Under the pieces are notes generated by a model, which ran no database searches, was not told the DNA's origin, and worked only from the letters and a program-made list of their open reading frames with translations. A stretch of 64,000 nucleotides of DNA from NCBI GenBank assembly GCA_039029395.1, contig JBCCGG010000005.1, positions 122,033 to 186,032 on the forward strand, read 5' to 3'. Positions 1 to 8,829 of the stretch are shown here, one piece after another. Position 1 is the first letter of the stretch. Each line of letters opens with the position of its first letter. The position numbers and the translations under genes were made by a program. Source of the DNA: JBCCGG01 sp039029395. GTDB lineage: Bacteria; Pseudomonadota; Alphaproteobacteria; Kiloniellales; JAKSDN01.

Positions 1-97
1 CTCTGTCGCGCGGCCTGCACAGCGGGGACCGCGGCGTGAGCGATCCTTGGCGCATCCCAGCAGGGCCGCGGCGGACCGAACGGGCCTCAAAACGCCC

Positions 98-1189
98 ATG
101 AGACTGCTTCTCGAAGACGGTACGGAGATTGTCGGCGAGAGCTTTGGCGCGCCGCGCACGGTCGCAGGCGAGGTCGTCTTCAACACCGCCATGACCGGCT
201 ACGTGGAGGCTTTGACCGACCCCTCCTATCGCGGACAAATCTTGGTTTGCACCTATCCGCTTATCGGCAACTACGGCGTCCCCGCGCCGCGCGCCGCCGG
301 CTCCCTCGACGGCCCCTACGAATCCGACCGAATTCAGGTCCAGGGACTGATCGTTCAGCGCTATCACCAGGCCTACAGCCATGGCTCGGCCGCGCGCTCT
401 CTGGGCTCTTGGCTGGAGGCCGAAAACGTCGCCGCCCTGACCGGCGTGGATACCCGGGCCTTGACTCAGCGCATCCGCGAAAACGGCACCATGAAAGGCT
501 GGTTGATCCCTGACGACCTGCCGGGAGAGCAAGCCAAGAATGCGGCCGACGAGGTCGTTATGACCGATGTCTTCGACCTGGTAGCGCCTACCGAAACTAA
601 AGAGTTTCCGGCAGGTGACCTCAAGGTGCTTGTGGTCGACGTGGGCGCCAAGGACAACATCATCCGCTCACTGATGGCCCGTGGCGTGACTGTGGTCCGG
701 GCCAGTTGGAGAAGTAACCTGGGCGAGCTGGCGCGACAGGCGGACGGCGTGCTGATCGGCAATGGGCCCGGTGATCCCAAGGACCTTGGACCCCTGGTCG
801 ATCAGGTTCGCGACCTGCTCGCGAGCTACGATAAGCCGATCTTCGGCGTCTGCCTCGGCCACCAGATCCTGGCGCTCGCAGCGGGCGGCGACACCTACAA
901 GCTCAAGTACGGTCATCGCGGGGTCAATCAGCCGGTGCAGGACCTGCTCACCCGCCGTTGCTACGTGACCAGCCAGAACCACGGCTATGCGGTGCAGGAC
1001 GAGAGCTTGCCCGAGGCCTGGGAACCTTGGTTCGTCAATCTAAACGACGGCACGAACGAAGGGCTGCGTTCTCGTGTGAAGCCTTTCTTCAGCGTCCAGT
1101 TCCACCCGGAAGCCGCGCCGGGACCCGAGGACACCGGGGTTCTATTCGACGACTTCGTGCGCCTGGTCGGCGCCATGCGACAGGGGTAA
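98..1189 (+). CDS. carA: Carbamoyl-phosphate synthase small (glutaminase) subunit, CAD-like
   Basis: Hydrolyses glutamine and passes ammonia to CarB for carbamoyl phosphate, which feeds pyrimidine and arginine synthesis in the cytoplasm. An N-terminal CPSase small-chain domain (LEDGTEIVGESFG, EALTDPSYRGQILVCTYPL) is followed by a class I amidotransferase domain with the nucleophile Cys in GVCLGHQ and the His-Glu pair in SVQFHPEAAPGP. Wording such as TDPSYRGQILVCTYPLIGNYG resembles the glutaminase half of animal CAD more than E. coli CarA (recalled from the families). A TTG at 47 would add 17 residues. The ATG at 98 is preferred because it starts right at the first conserved strand. It is immediately followed by carB. 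Confidence 0.95.
   Translation: MRLLLEDGTEIVGESFGAPRTVAGEVVFNTAMTGYVEALTDPSYRGQILVCTYPLIGNYGVPAPRAAGSLDGPYESDRIQVQGLIVQRYHQAYSHGSAARSLGSWLEAENVAALTGVDTRALTQRIRENGTMKGWLIPDDLPGEQAKNAADEVVMTDVFDLVAPTETKEFPAGDLKVLVVDVGAKDNIIRSLMARGVTVVRASWRSNLGELARQADGVLIGNGPGDPKDLGPLVDQVRDLLASYDKPIFGVCLGHQILALAAGGDTYKLKYGHRGVNQPVQDLLTRRCYVTSQNHGYAVQDESLPEAWEPWFVNLNDGTNEGLRSRVKPFFSVQFHPEAAPGPEDTGVLFDDFVRLVGAMRQG
1183..1189 (+). other. GGGG-TAA junction of carA and carB, possible -1 slippage site
   Basis: carA ends CAG GGG TAA in its own frame. The four G residues at 1183-1186 directly precede the stop, and one base back leads into GTA AGA ATC ATT TTC and then carB without a stop. A slip here would give a CarA-CarB fusion like the fused eukaryotic enzyme. 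The sequence also works simply as a Shine-Dalgarno (AGGGG) for a carB start just downstream. Which one applies cannot be decided from sequence. Confidence 0.3.
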
Positions 1190-1194
1190 GAATC

Positions 1195-4100
1195 ATTTTC
1201 GGAGCCTATCTACCGCGCAAGCCTCGCCGGGTGCTGATTCTCGGATCCGGCGCCCTGCAGATCGGCCAGGCCGGCGAGTTCGACTATTCCGGCTCCCAGG
1301 CGATCAAGGCGCTGCGCGAGGAGCGCATTCAAACGGTTCTGGTCAACCCGAACATCGCCACGATCCAGACCAGCGAGGGATTGGCCGACCGAGTGCATTT
1401 GGTGGCGGTCACGCCGGCCTTCGTCGAGCGGGTGATCGCCGAGGACGAGGTCGACGCCATCCTGCTGTCATTCGGTGGCCAGACCGCGCTCAACTGCGGC
1501 TTAGAGCTACATCGCAGCGGCGTGCTCGAGCGTCACGGCGTGCGTGTCCTCGGCACGCCAATCGAGAGCATCGTGAACACCGAAGACCGGCAACTCTTCG
1601 TCGAGCGGCTCGACGAGATCGGCATCAAGACGGCGCGCAGCGTAGCCTGCAACTCGGTCGAGGAGGCCAAGCAGGCGGTCGAGGAGATCGGGCTTCCGAT
1701 CATGTTGCGTGGCGCCTACGCCCTGGGCGGCAAGGGCAGCAACATCGTGCAAAAGGAAAGCGATCTGGAGTTTGCCCTCAAGCGCGCTTTCGATGGCGGC
1801 GTACCGCAGGTGCTGGTCGAGGAGTATCTGCACGGCTGGAAGGAGATCGAATACGAAATCGTTCGCGACGGACGCGACAATTGCATCGCCGTGTGCAACA
1901 TGGAGAACTTCGACCCTATGGGCATTCATACGGGCGAGTCTATCGTTGTCGCGCCGTCCCAGACCTTGACCAACGAGGAGTATCAGTGGCTGCGCACGAT
2001 CGCCATCAAGACCGTGCGCCATCTCGGCATCGTCGGGGAATGCAACATCCAGTACGCGCTCGACCCGGTAACCGGCGACTATCGGGTCATCGAGGTGAAC
2101 GCGCGCCTGTCTCGCTCCAGCGCGCTGGCCAGCAAGGCGACCGGCTATCCCTTGGCCTATGTCGCTGCCAAGATCGCTCTGGGCTACTCCCTGCCCGAGA
2201 TCCCCAACGCCATCACGCGGCGCACCACCTCGTTCTTCGAGCCTTCATTGGATTACCTGGTGTGCAAAGTGCCGCGCTGGGACACCGGCAAGTTCCGTGG
2301 CGCCTCGTCGCGCATCGGCACTCAGATGAAGAGTGTCGGCGAGGTCATGGCGATCGGCCGCAACTTCCCGGAAGTCTTGCAACGGGCGCTCAGGATGCTC
2401 GACATTGGCGCCGACGGCCTGGACCCGGACGCCTTCACCTTCAAGGACGTGAAGACCGAGATTAGCCATGCGACGACGCTGAGGGTCTTCGCCATCGCCC
2501 AGGCGCTCAGCAAGGGCATGGATCTCGAGTCGATCCATGAGATGTCGCGCATCGACCGATGGTTCCTGAACGGCATAATGGAGATTGTCGATCTACAGCA
2601 CAGGGTCGGCGCACAGGAGGGTCCGCTCGAAGCGGGCTTGCTGCGCCGTGCCAAGGAGCTGGGATTCAGCGATGGGATGATCGACCGCTTGACCTCTGCC
2701 GTGCCCGGCGAGACACGACGTGCCAGAAAAGCCCATGGCATCGAGCCGGCGATTGCCCGGATCGACACGACGGCGGCTGAGTTTCCGGCCGAGACCAACT
2801 ACCTCTACTCCACCTACGGCGCTAGAGAGAGCGAGACTTCGAAGGTCAAACGGCGCAAGATCATGGTGCTCGGCTCCGGCCCCTACCGCATCGGCTCGAG
2901 CGTAGAGTTCGACTGGTGCTGCGTCAACGCTTTGGAAGCGGCCGCTGACCTCGGCTACGAGACGGTCATGCTGAACTGCAATCCAGAGACCGTCAGCACG
3001 GACTACGACATTTGCGACCGCCTGGTGTTCGACGAGGTCAGCCTGGAACGGGTGCTCGATCTCTACGAGCAGGAGCAACCCGAAGGCATCGTGCTCAGCA
3101 TGGGCGGGCAACTGCCCAACAACCTGGCGCTTGGGCTGCACAAGGCGGGGGTGCGGATCCTGGGGACCAGCGCGGAAAGCATCGATCGTGCCGAGGACCG
3201 GCGAAAGTTCGGCGCCATGTTGGATCGCCTGGGCGTCGACCAGCCGCGCTGGGCCCATCTGACCGACCTAACGGAGGCCGAAGCATTGGTCGAAGACCTG
3301 GGCGGTTATCCGGTACTGGTCCGGCCAAGCTACGTGCTTAGCGGAGCGGCCATGAGCGTGGCCAAGGAGCCGCGCGAGCTGGCGCGTATCCTCGGACGGG
3401 CATTGGGGGTTTCCCGCGAGCATCCGGTGGTCGTCTCCAAATTCGAGGCACATGCCCGGGAGGTGGAGATCGACGCGGTCGCCGACGACGGCCGGCTGGT
3501 GCTGTGGGCGATCAGCGAGCACGTGGAGAACGCCGGCGTGCACTCCGGCGATGCGACTTTGGTGCTGCCGCCCCAGACCCTCTACATCGAGACGATTCGC
3601 AGGATCAAAAAGATCGCCGCCGAGGTCGCCCGCGAGCTCGCGATCACCGGCCCCTTCAACATGCAGTTCCTAGCCCGGCACAACGAGGTCAAGGTGATCG
3701 AGTGCAATCTGCGCGCCTCGCGCAGCTTTCCTTTTGTCTCCAAGGCGACCGGTACGAACTTCGTGGCCGAGGCCACGCGGCGCATGCTAGGCGCGGGACG
3801 ACCGGTGGTGAACAACAGCCTGGATTTGGACTACGTGGCGGTCAAGGCGCCGCAGTTCTCCTTCGACCGCCTGAGCGGCGCCGATCCCATGCTGGGAGTG
3901 GAGATGGCGAGCACCGGCGAGGTCGGCTGTTTCGGTGACGACATCCACGAGGCCATGCTCCATGCCATGGTCGCGAGCGGCTTTCGGATCCCGCACAAGG
4001 GTGTGCTGCTGTCGCTTGGCCCGATCGAGGACAAATACACCTTGGTCGACGAGATCCGGATTATCGCCGAAGAGCTTAAGCTGCCGATTTACGCGACCGA

Positions 4101-4419
4101 AGGTACGGCCGAAGCGCTGACCGCGATCGGCATCCCCTGCCACAGCGTCTCCAAGCATCTGGAGAACGGCAAGAATGCCATGCAGCTGATCGACGACGGC
4201 CATATAGATCTGGTGATCAACATTCCCCGCGAGTACGACCAGCTTGGCCGGCCAGACGGCTATCTGATCCGCCGGCGCGCGGTCGAGGCGGAGGTGCCGC
4301 TGGTAACCGACCTGCAACTGGCCCGTGCCCTGATTGAAGCTTTGCGGCGACGTGAATTGAAAGACCTCAGCGTGCTCGCCTGGCAGGACTTCATGCAGCG
4401 CAACGCGGCAGCGCCCTAA
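1195..4419 (+). CDS. carB: Carbamoyl-phosphate synthase large subunit, eukaryotic CAD/CPS I-type; start codon unclear
   Basis: Makes carbamoyl phosphate from bicarbonate, ammonia and two ATP. Two ATP-grasp halves are visible (ILGSGALQIGQAGEFDYSG near the start, VLGSGPYRIGSSVEFDW in the middle) and an MGS-like regulatory domain ends the chain. Residues such as GGQLPNN, QTNYLYSTYG-like and HVENAGVHSGDATLV match animal CAD/CPS I from memory, where E. coli has GGQTPLK. The length from here, about 1074 residues, is normal. No ATG, GTG or TTG lies at the expected place. The frame is open back into carA, ATT at 1195 sits 8 bases after an AGGGG, and the only nearby GTG (1231) would cut into the first strand. 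It is either a non-AUG start or a -1 frameshift fusion to CarA. Confidence 0.93.
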   Translation: MFGAYLPRKPRRVLILGSGALQIGQAGEFDYSGSQAIKALREERIQTVLVNPNIATIQTSEGLADRVHLVAVTPAFVERVIAEDEVDAILLSFGGQTALNCGLELHRSGVLERHGVRVLGTPIESIVNTEDRQLFVERLDEIGIKTARSVACNSVEEAKQAVEEIGLPIMLRGAYALGGKGSNIVQKESDLEFALKRAFDGGVPQVLVEEYLHGWKEIEYEIVRDGRDNCIAVCNMENFDPMGIHTGESIVVAPSQTLTNEEYQWLRTIAIKTVRHLGIVGECNIQYALDPVTGDYRVIEVNARLSRSSALASKATGYPLAYVAAKIALGYSLPEIPNAITRRTTSFFEPSLDYLVCKVPRWDTGKFRGASSRIGTQMKSVGEVMAIGRNFPEVLQRALRMLDIGADGLDPDAFTFKDVKTEISHATTLRVFAIAQALSKGMDLESIHEMSRIDRWFLNGIMEIVDLQHRVGAQEGPLEAGLLRRAKELGFSDGMIDRLTSAVPGETRRARKAHGIEPAIARIDTTAAEFPAETNYLYSTYGARESETSKVKRRKIMVLGSGPYRIGSSVEFDWCCVNALEAAADLGYETVMLNCNPETVSTDYDICDRLVFDEVSLERVLDLYEQEQPEGIVLSMGGQLPNNLALGLHKAGVRILGTSAESIDRAEDRRKFGAMLDRLGVDQPRWAHLTDLTEAEALVEDLGGYPVLVRPSYVLSGAAMSVAKEPRELARILGRALGVSREHPVVVSKFEAHAREVEIDAVADDGRLVLWAISEHVENAGVHSGDATLVLPPQTLYIETIRRIKKIAAEVARELAITGPFNMQFLARHNEVKVIECNLRASRSFPFVSKATGTNFVAEATRRMLGAGRPVVNNSLDLDYVAVKAPQFSFDRLSGADPMLGVEMASTGEVGCFGDDIHEAMLHAMVASGFRIPHKGVLLSLGPIEDKYTLVDEIRIIAEELKLPIYATEGTAEALTAIGIPCHSVSKHLENGKNAMQLIDDGHIDLVINIPREYDQLGRPDGYLIRRRAVEAEVPLVTDLQLARALIEALRRRELKDLSVLAWQDFMQRNAAAP

Positions 4420-4466
4420 GCCATTCCCGACGTTTTTAGCGCGCTACAATCAATGGGGTTTCGCGC

Positions 4467-4766
4467 TCAATGAGCAGAAGACCCTCTGCCGGAAGTGCCG
4501 TGGTGAAGCGGTGGTCTGGGGAACAGCTCGCCCACGGAAATCTCGTACAGTACGGACATGGCGAACAGAGTGGATCCACCGATCTCGCGGTCGCCGGATT
4601 CATAGCGCCTTAGCGTCTGTTGAGATATGCCCAACTCCCTCGCAGCCTGTGCCTGGGAAAGGCAGGCCCACTCCCGATAGCGGCGCACCCGGGCCGCTAT
4701 GGCATCGTCCGCATTGATTACCTCGGGCCCCAGCCGGTTTGCGCTTGTCATCGTCATTGACTTCAT
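4467..4766 (-). CDS. XRE-family helix-turn-helix regulator
   Basis: About 99 residues with a Cro/CI-type DNA-binding domain: ARVRRYREWACLSQAQAARELGISQQTLRRYESG has the typical helix-turn-helix (LSQAQAARELGIS followed by the recognition helix) and a final helix ending GELFPRP. The ATG at 4766 overlaps the stop of the upstream dehydrogenase gene by four bases (ATGA), so it is co-transcribed and translationally coupled. It probably tunes that gene or the use of methylated amines; the target is not visible. Confidence 0.85.
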   Translation of the reverse strand: MKSMTMTSANRLGPEVINADDAIAARVRRYREWACLSQAQAARELGISQQTLRRYESGDREIGGSTLFAMSVLYEISVGELFPRPPLHHGTSGRGSSAH

Positions 4767-7204
4767 GAGCGCAGCCTCTGATTTTCCGGATCCCAAAGCG
4801 GGCGATCCTCCCGCACCGTGGCCCTGTGGCGCTTACCGAAAATTTCGATATCCACTTCGCTCCCGGGGCTGACGAACTCGCGTCGTAGCGTTCCAAGGGC
4901 GATGGCCGCGTTGACCCGATAGCCGTAGCCACAGGAAGTCACCTCTCCGACGACCTCATCGCCGCTCCACACCGTGGACATGTAAGGGGCATCGCAAGCC
5001 GGTGTTTCGAGGGTCATGGTGGCAAAGCACCGCTTGCTGCCCTGCTGCTTCTCGGCGAGGAGGGCTGCCTTACCCACAAAGTCCGGCTTGTCCCATTTGA
5101 TGAAGCGCTCGAGGCCACCCTCGAGCATGCTGTAGTCGGTCGAAAGATCGCCTTTCCAGCTGCGGTATCCCTTCTCCAGGCGAAGGGAGTTGAGAGCGAA
5201 CATACCATATGGCTTGGCGCCGGCTGCCATCACGGCATCGAAGATCGCCGGAACATGATCAATCTCGGCATGAATCTCCCAACCGAGTTCGCCGGCGTAG
5301 GACACACGGGCGAGGCGCGCCGGCCGGCCCGCGACATTGGCCTCTTGGTGGGTCAGCCACGGCATCTCCAGGTCAGCATCGGAGACCTTTGCGAAGACCT
5401 CGCGCGATCTTGGGCCGGTGACGACGAGCGTCCCGACGTCGCTGGTTCGGTCAACCAGGGACAACCCCTTCGGCAGCCGGCGGGAGAGTAGCTCGAAATC
5501 GTGCCACTGGGCGGCGGCAGCCGTGATCAGGACCAGATCGTCCTGGTCGAGCCGCATGATCGACATCTCGGTCACGACGCGCCCCCGGCTGTCGGCGAAG
5601 TACCCAAGCCCCATGCGGCCGACGCGCGGCAACGGTCCCGTGATCTGAGTTCTCAACCAAGCCGCCGCGCCGTCACCGGAGAGCCGGTAACGGGAAAATC
5701 CACAGAGATCCAGAATCCCGACTCCGTCGCGAACGGCCTCGCACTCTTCCTTGACCCGCTGTTCCCAAGGCCCTTCGCGCTCCCAGGTTTGCGCGGCGGC
5801 CTCCGATGTGTCGTCGCCCTCTTGGGCAAACCAGTTGGCGCGCTCCCAGCCATTGACGGCACCGAACTGAGCGCCGAGCGCCTTCAACTTGTCGTGTATT
5901 GGAGAAAGCTTCTTGTCTCGACCGGCCGGCCACTCATAGTGAGGAAAGTGCATCCCATATTCATGACCGTAGGTCTCAAGCGCCTTATGAAGACAGTAGT
6001 CATGATCCGCGTGACCGGTGAAGCGGCGGGGATCACAGGACCACATGTCCCATTCAGTTTCGCCCTCGGTGATCCACTCGGCCAGCGCCTTACCGGCGCC
6101 GCCGGCCTGGGTGATGCCGAAAGTGAACGCGTGGGCTTCAAAGGCGTTCTTCACCCCTGGCATCGGGCCAATCAACGGCAAGCCGTCGGGCGCATAGGGG
6201 ATCGGGCCGTTGATGATGCGCCCGACTCCCTGACTGCCAAGCAGCGGCACCCTGGACATGGCGTCTTCGATGTACCACTCAAGACGGTCAAGGTCGTCGG
6301 GAAAGAGCTGGAATGAGAAGTCGGTCGGCATCGGATCGCCGTCTTCTACCCAGTGGGCCTTGCAGTTGAGCTCATAGGGGCCGAGGTTGAGGCCATGCTT
6401 GTCTTGCCGCAGGTAGTAGGAGCTATCCACGTCGCGGATCATTGGCAGGTTTCGGCCGTTCTCCTTCGTCCAGGCCTCTATCTCGGGGATCTCGTCCGTC
6501 AAAAGATACTGGTGGCTCATCACCACCATGGGGACATCGCGGCCGCCGTGGGGCTTAAACCACTCGCCGACGCGGCCGGCATAGTAGCCGGCCGCATTGA
6601 CCACGTACTCGCAGCGGATGTTGCCCTTTTCGGTCTCGACAATCCATTCGTCGCCATCGCGGGAGATGCCCGTGGCAGGGGTGAAGCGGAAGATCTTCTG
6701 GCCCAGCGCCCGTGCACCCTTGGCCAGTGCCTGGGTTAGCTGGGCCGGGTCTATGTCGCCGTCGAGCGGGTCCCATAGGCCGCCCGCCAAGTCATGAACC
6801 TCCATGAAAGGATAGTGCTGGCGAAGCTCCTCCGGCGAGCAGATCTCCATGGTAAGACCTTGGCGGCGCGCCATGCCCGCGACCATCTCGAACTCCTGCA
6901 TGCGCGTCCCACCGTGCGCCAAGCGCAGCGCGCCAGTGACATGGTAGTTCATGGGATAGTCGACTTCTTCTGCCAAACCCCGGTACAGCTCGAGCGAATA
7001 GCGCTGCATGTTCATCACCGACCACGAGCTGCTGAAGTTCGGGCAGTTTCCGGCGGCGTGCCAGGTCGACCCGGCGGTCAGCTCATTCTTTTCCAGAAGC
7101 ACGCAGTCGGTCCAGCCGGCCTTCGCCAGATGATAGAGGCTCGACACGCCGACCGCGCCGCCCCCGATGATCACGACGCGCGCTGTTGACGGAACATCTG
7201 CCAT
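4763..7204 (-). CDS. Dimethylglycine/sarcosine dehydrogenase-like flavoprotein with GcvT domain
   Basis: An 813-residue protein of the DMGDH/SARDH family, which oxidatively demethylates N-methylated glycines and passes the one-carbon unit to tetrahydrofolate. The N-terminus carries the dinucleotide-binding motif VVIIGGGAVGVSSLYHLAK and the GSTWHAAG segment where the flavin is covalently bound in relatives. The DAO domain fills roughly residues 10-370, an FAO_M-type linker follows, and the C-terminal 350 residues are an aminomethyltransferase (GcvT) domain (GDGAAAWL, YAGELGWEIH, EKGYRSWKGDL). The exact substrate is not provable from sequence. A LysR gene lies divergently upstream and an XRE gene is coupled downstream. 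Confidence 0.9.
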   Translation of the reverse strand: MADVPSTARVVIIGGGAVGVSSLYHLAKAGWTDCVLLEKNELTAGSTWHAAGNCPNFSSSWSVMNMQRYSLELYRGLAEEVDYPMNYHVTGALRLAHGGTRMQEFEMVAGMARRQGLTMEICSPEELRQHYPFMEVHDLAGGLWDPLDGDIDPAQLTQALAKGARALGQKIFRFTPATGISRDGDEWIVETEKGNIRCEYVVNAAGYYAGRVGEWFKPHGGRDVPMVVMSHQYLLTDEIPEIEAWTKENGRNLPMIRDVDSSYYLRQDKHGLNLGPYELNCKAHWVEDGDPMPTDFSFQLFPDDLDRLEWYIEDAMSRVPLLGSQGVGRIINGPIPYAPDGLPLIGPMPGVKNAFEAHAFTFGITQAGGAGKALAEWITEGETEWDMWSCDPRRFTGHADHDYCLHKALETYGHEYGMHFPHYEWPAGRDKKLSPIHDKLKALGAQFGAVNGWERANWFAQEGDDTSEAAAQTWEREGPWEQRVKEECEAVRDGVGILDLCGFSRYRLSGDGAAAWLRTQITGPLPRVGRMGLGYFADSRGRVVTEMSIMRLDQDDLVLITAAAAQWHDFELLSRRLPKGLSLVDRTSDVGTLVVTGPRSREVFAKVSDADLEMPWLTHQEANVAGRPARLARVSYAGELGWEIHAEIDHVPAIFDAVMAAGAKPYGMFALNSLRLEKGYRSWKGDLSTDYSMLEGGLERFIKWDKPDFVGKAALLAEKQQGSKRCFATMTLETPACDAPYMSTVWSGDEVVGEVTSCGYGYRVNAAIALGTLRREFVSPGSEVDIEIFGKRHRATVREDRPLWDPENQRLRS

Positions 7205-7727
7205 TCTTGGTCTCCACGGAAAGAGAGGATCGTTAGGTGCTCGAAACGCCGTCCGGGTTGGGACGGTCGACTTGGGACTCCACCGCGCGCCGGCACGAGA
7301 GGTTCTCTAGGTCCCCCGTTAGGGCGTACGAAAGGTCATAGTGTTGAACCGTCCGATCGGGTCCAGATTGCGCGCCATCTGAATGCACCCAGATTTCCCA
7401 TCCCAGACCAAGAGCGTCAGGTGACCTCTAATCATTTGGAATCACTAGGAAATTTAGGCTGTCTCACGAACTTGCGGCTAACTCGACCGTCCGTCAGCCT
7501 CAATTGTGGCGCTATCGCACAGGTCTTTGTAGTGGGAGATTTGTAATGGCTCCAATTAGCTTAGCTAATGGAACCGATAGTCGTGGCCAGGGTTGAATGC
7601 GCCCGATGAGGGCCCGATCACGATGTGATGGCAAATTCCCTGTCAGCCGATCTTTTTCGCTTATGCCCCTACCGGAAGGGCCCCTGACCAGCACAAATTC
7701 TGTGGCATTCGAGGTCAGGCGTGTAGT
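7205..7727. other. 523-bp divergent intergenic region
   Basis: Separates the dehydrogenase gene (leftward) from the LysR gene (rightward). I see no credible coding frame. It must carry both promoters; the only clear structure is the short palindrome at 7555-7569. Confidence 0.6.
7555..7569. promoter_or_regulatory. Palindrome, candidate operator between the dehydrogenase and lysR
   Basis: ATTAGCT-T-AGCTAAT is a perfect 7+1+7 inverted repeat in the divergent intergenic region, 159 bases before the LysR start. LysR proteins bind such T-N11-A type dyads, so it may be the binding site of the adjacent regulator. Seen in sequence; the function is inferred. Confidence 0.35.
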
Positions 7728-8666
7728 ATGAGATTGAACATGCCGCCCATTAATCAAGCTTATAGGAAGTTGAGCCACAACCTGGTTGGGCTCTGTGCGT
7801 TCAACCTGGTCGCCCAACATGGCAATTTTACCGCTGCGGCCGATGCCCTCGGGTTGACCCAGTCGGCAATGTCTCAGCGCATCAAGAGCCTGGAGCTTGA
7901 GCTGGGCGTAATCCTGTTCAAGAGGGTCCATCGCGGCGTCACCTTAACGGACGAGGGATTGCGGCTGCACCATGTCGTGCGACCGGCAATGATGCAGATC
8001 GGCGATTCCATTACGTTTCTGTTGGAACGCAAGACGAAACCGAGGGTTCGCCTGTCGGCTGACTTCGCCTTCTCCACCTTTTGGCTGCTTCCCCGACTGT
8101 CACATTTGCGCTCGGAACTCGGCGACGAGATAGAGGTTCAAATCCTCGCGTCACAAGCGCCTCCAGAGGTTAACAACGATGACTGCGACATCACCATTCA
8201 TGTGCGCCCCATCAGCGCCATAGCCAAGGGCGATGTTCTATTGTTGGAGGAGAGCGTTGCAGCGGTCTGCAGCTCCGAATTCTTGGATAAGCACGGTCCC
8301 CTCAAATCCTCTGCCGATTTGCTCGATGTCCAATTGATAAGCCTCTCGAAACCGCCATCCGCCGAATGGCAGACTTGGCAAGGTTGGTTCAACGGCCTCG
8401 GAATTGTCGGGAAGCCCGCCCATGGCTTTATCAGTTTCAACAACTACGACATGGTCACGCAGTCCGCAATTGCCGGGCATGGCGTGGCCCTTGGATGGCT
8501 CGGGCTGGTCGATGAGGCCATCGAAAACGGACTCTTGGTTCAGGCCACGGGCGACGTCGTGACAAGTCAAGCGGGGTATGTCATGTCGCGCGACTATTCC
8601 AGGGCCTCGCGCGGACCGGCTCGGGTTTTCGATTGGATAGCGAATTGCGCGGCCGAAAGAGGCTGA
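7728..8666 (+). CDS. LysR-family regulator (GcvA-like)
   Basis: A 312-residue LysR regulator. The N-terminal winged helix is clear (FTAAADALGLTQSAMSQRIKSLELELGVILFKR), followed by a PBP2-type effector domain. An in-frame ATG 12 bases downstream (7740) is an alternative start; GAGG at 7711 fits either loosely. It is transcribed away from the dimethylglycine/sarcosine-dehydrogenase-like gene and is probably its activator. The effector may be a methylated amine, which is inference from position only. Confidence 0.9.
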   Translation: MRLNMPPINQAYRKLSHNLVGLCAFNLVAQHGNFTAAADALGLTQSAMSQRIKSLELELGVILFKRVHRGVTLTDEGLRLHHVVRPAMMQIGDSITFLLERKTKPRVRLSADFAFSTFWLLPRLSHLRSELGDEIEVQILASQAPPEVNNDDCDITIHVRPISAIAKGDVLLLEESVAAVCSSEFLDKHGPLKSSADLLDVQLISLSKPPSAEWQTWQGWFNGLGIVGKPAHGFISFNNYDMVTQSAIAGHGVALGWLGLVDEAIENGLLVQATGDVVTSQAGYVMSRDYSRASRGPARVFDWIANCAAERG

Positions 8667-8829
8667 AGAATTGGAACAAATCTCACTCGCTAAGCCCCGA
8701 ACTAGCGCAAAGTTTCAGCGGCTAACTTGATGCTTGTTCGCTTCGACCAGCCTTGCCACCTGGAAGTGGTCCCGGCGGCGGCATTTTGGCCTAGGCATGT
8801 GACGACGAATTCACCTAACTCCGAGGCAA

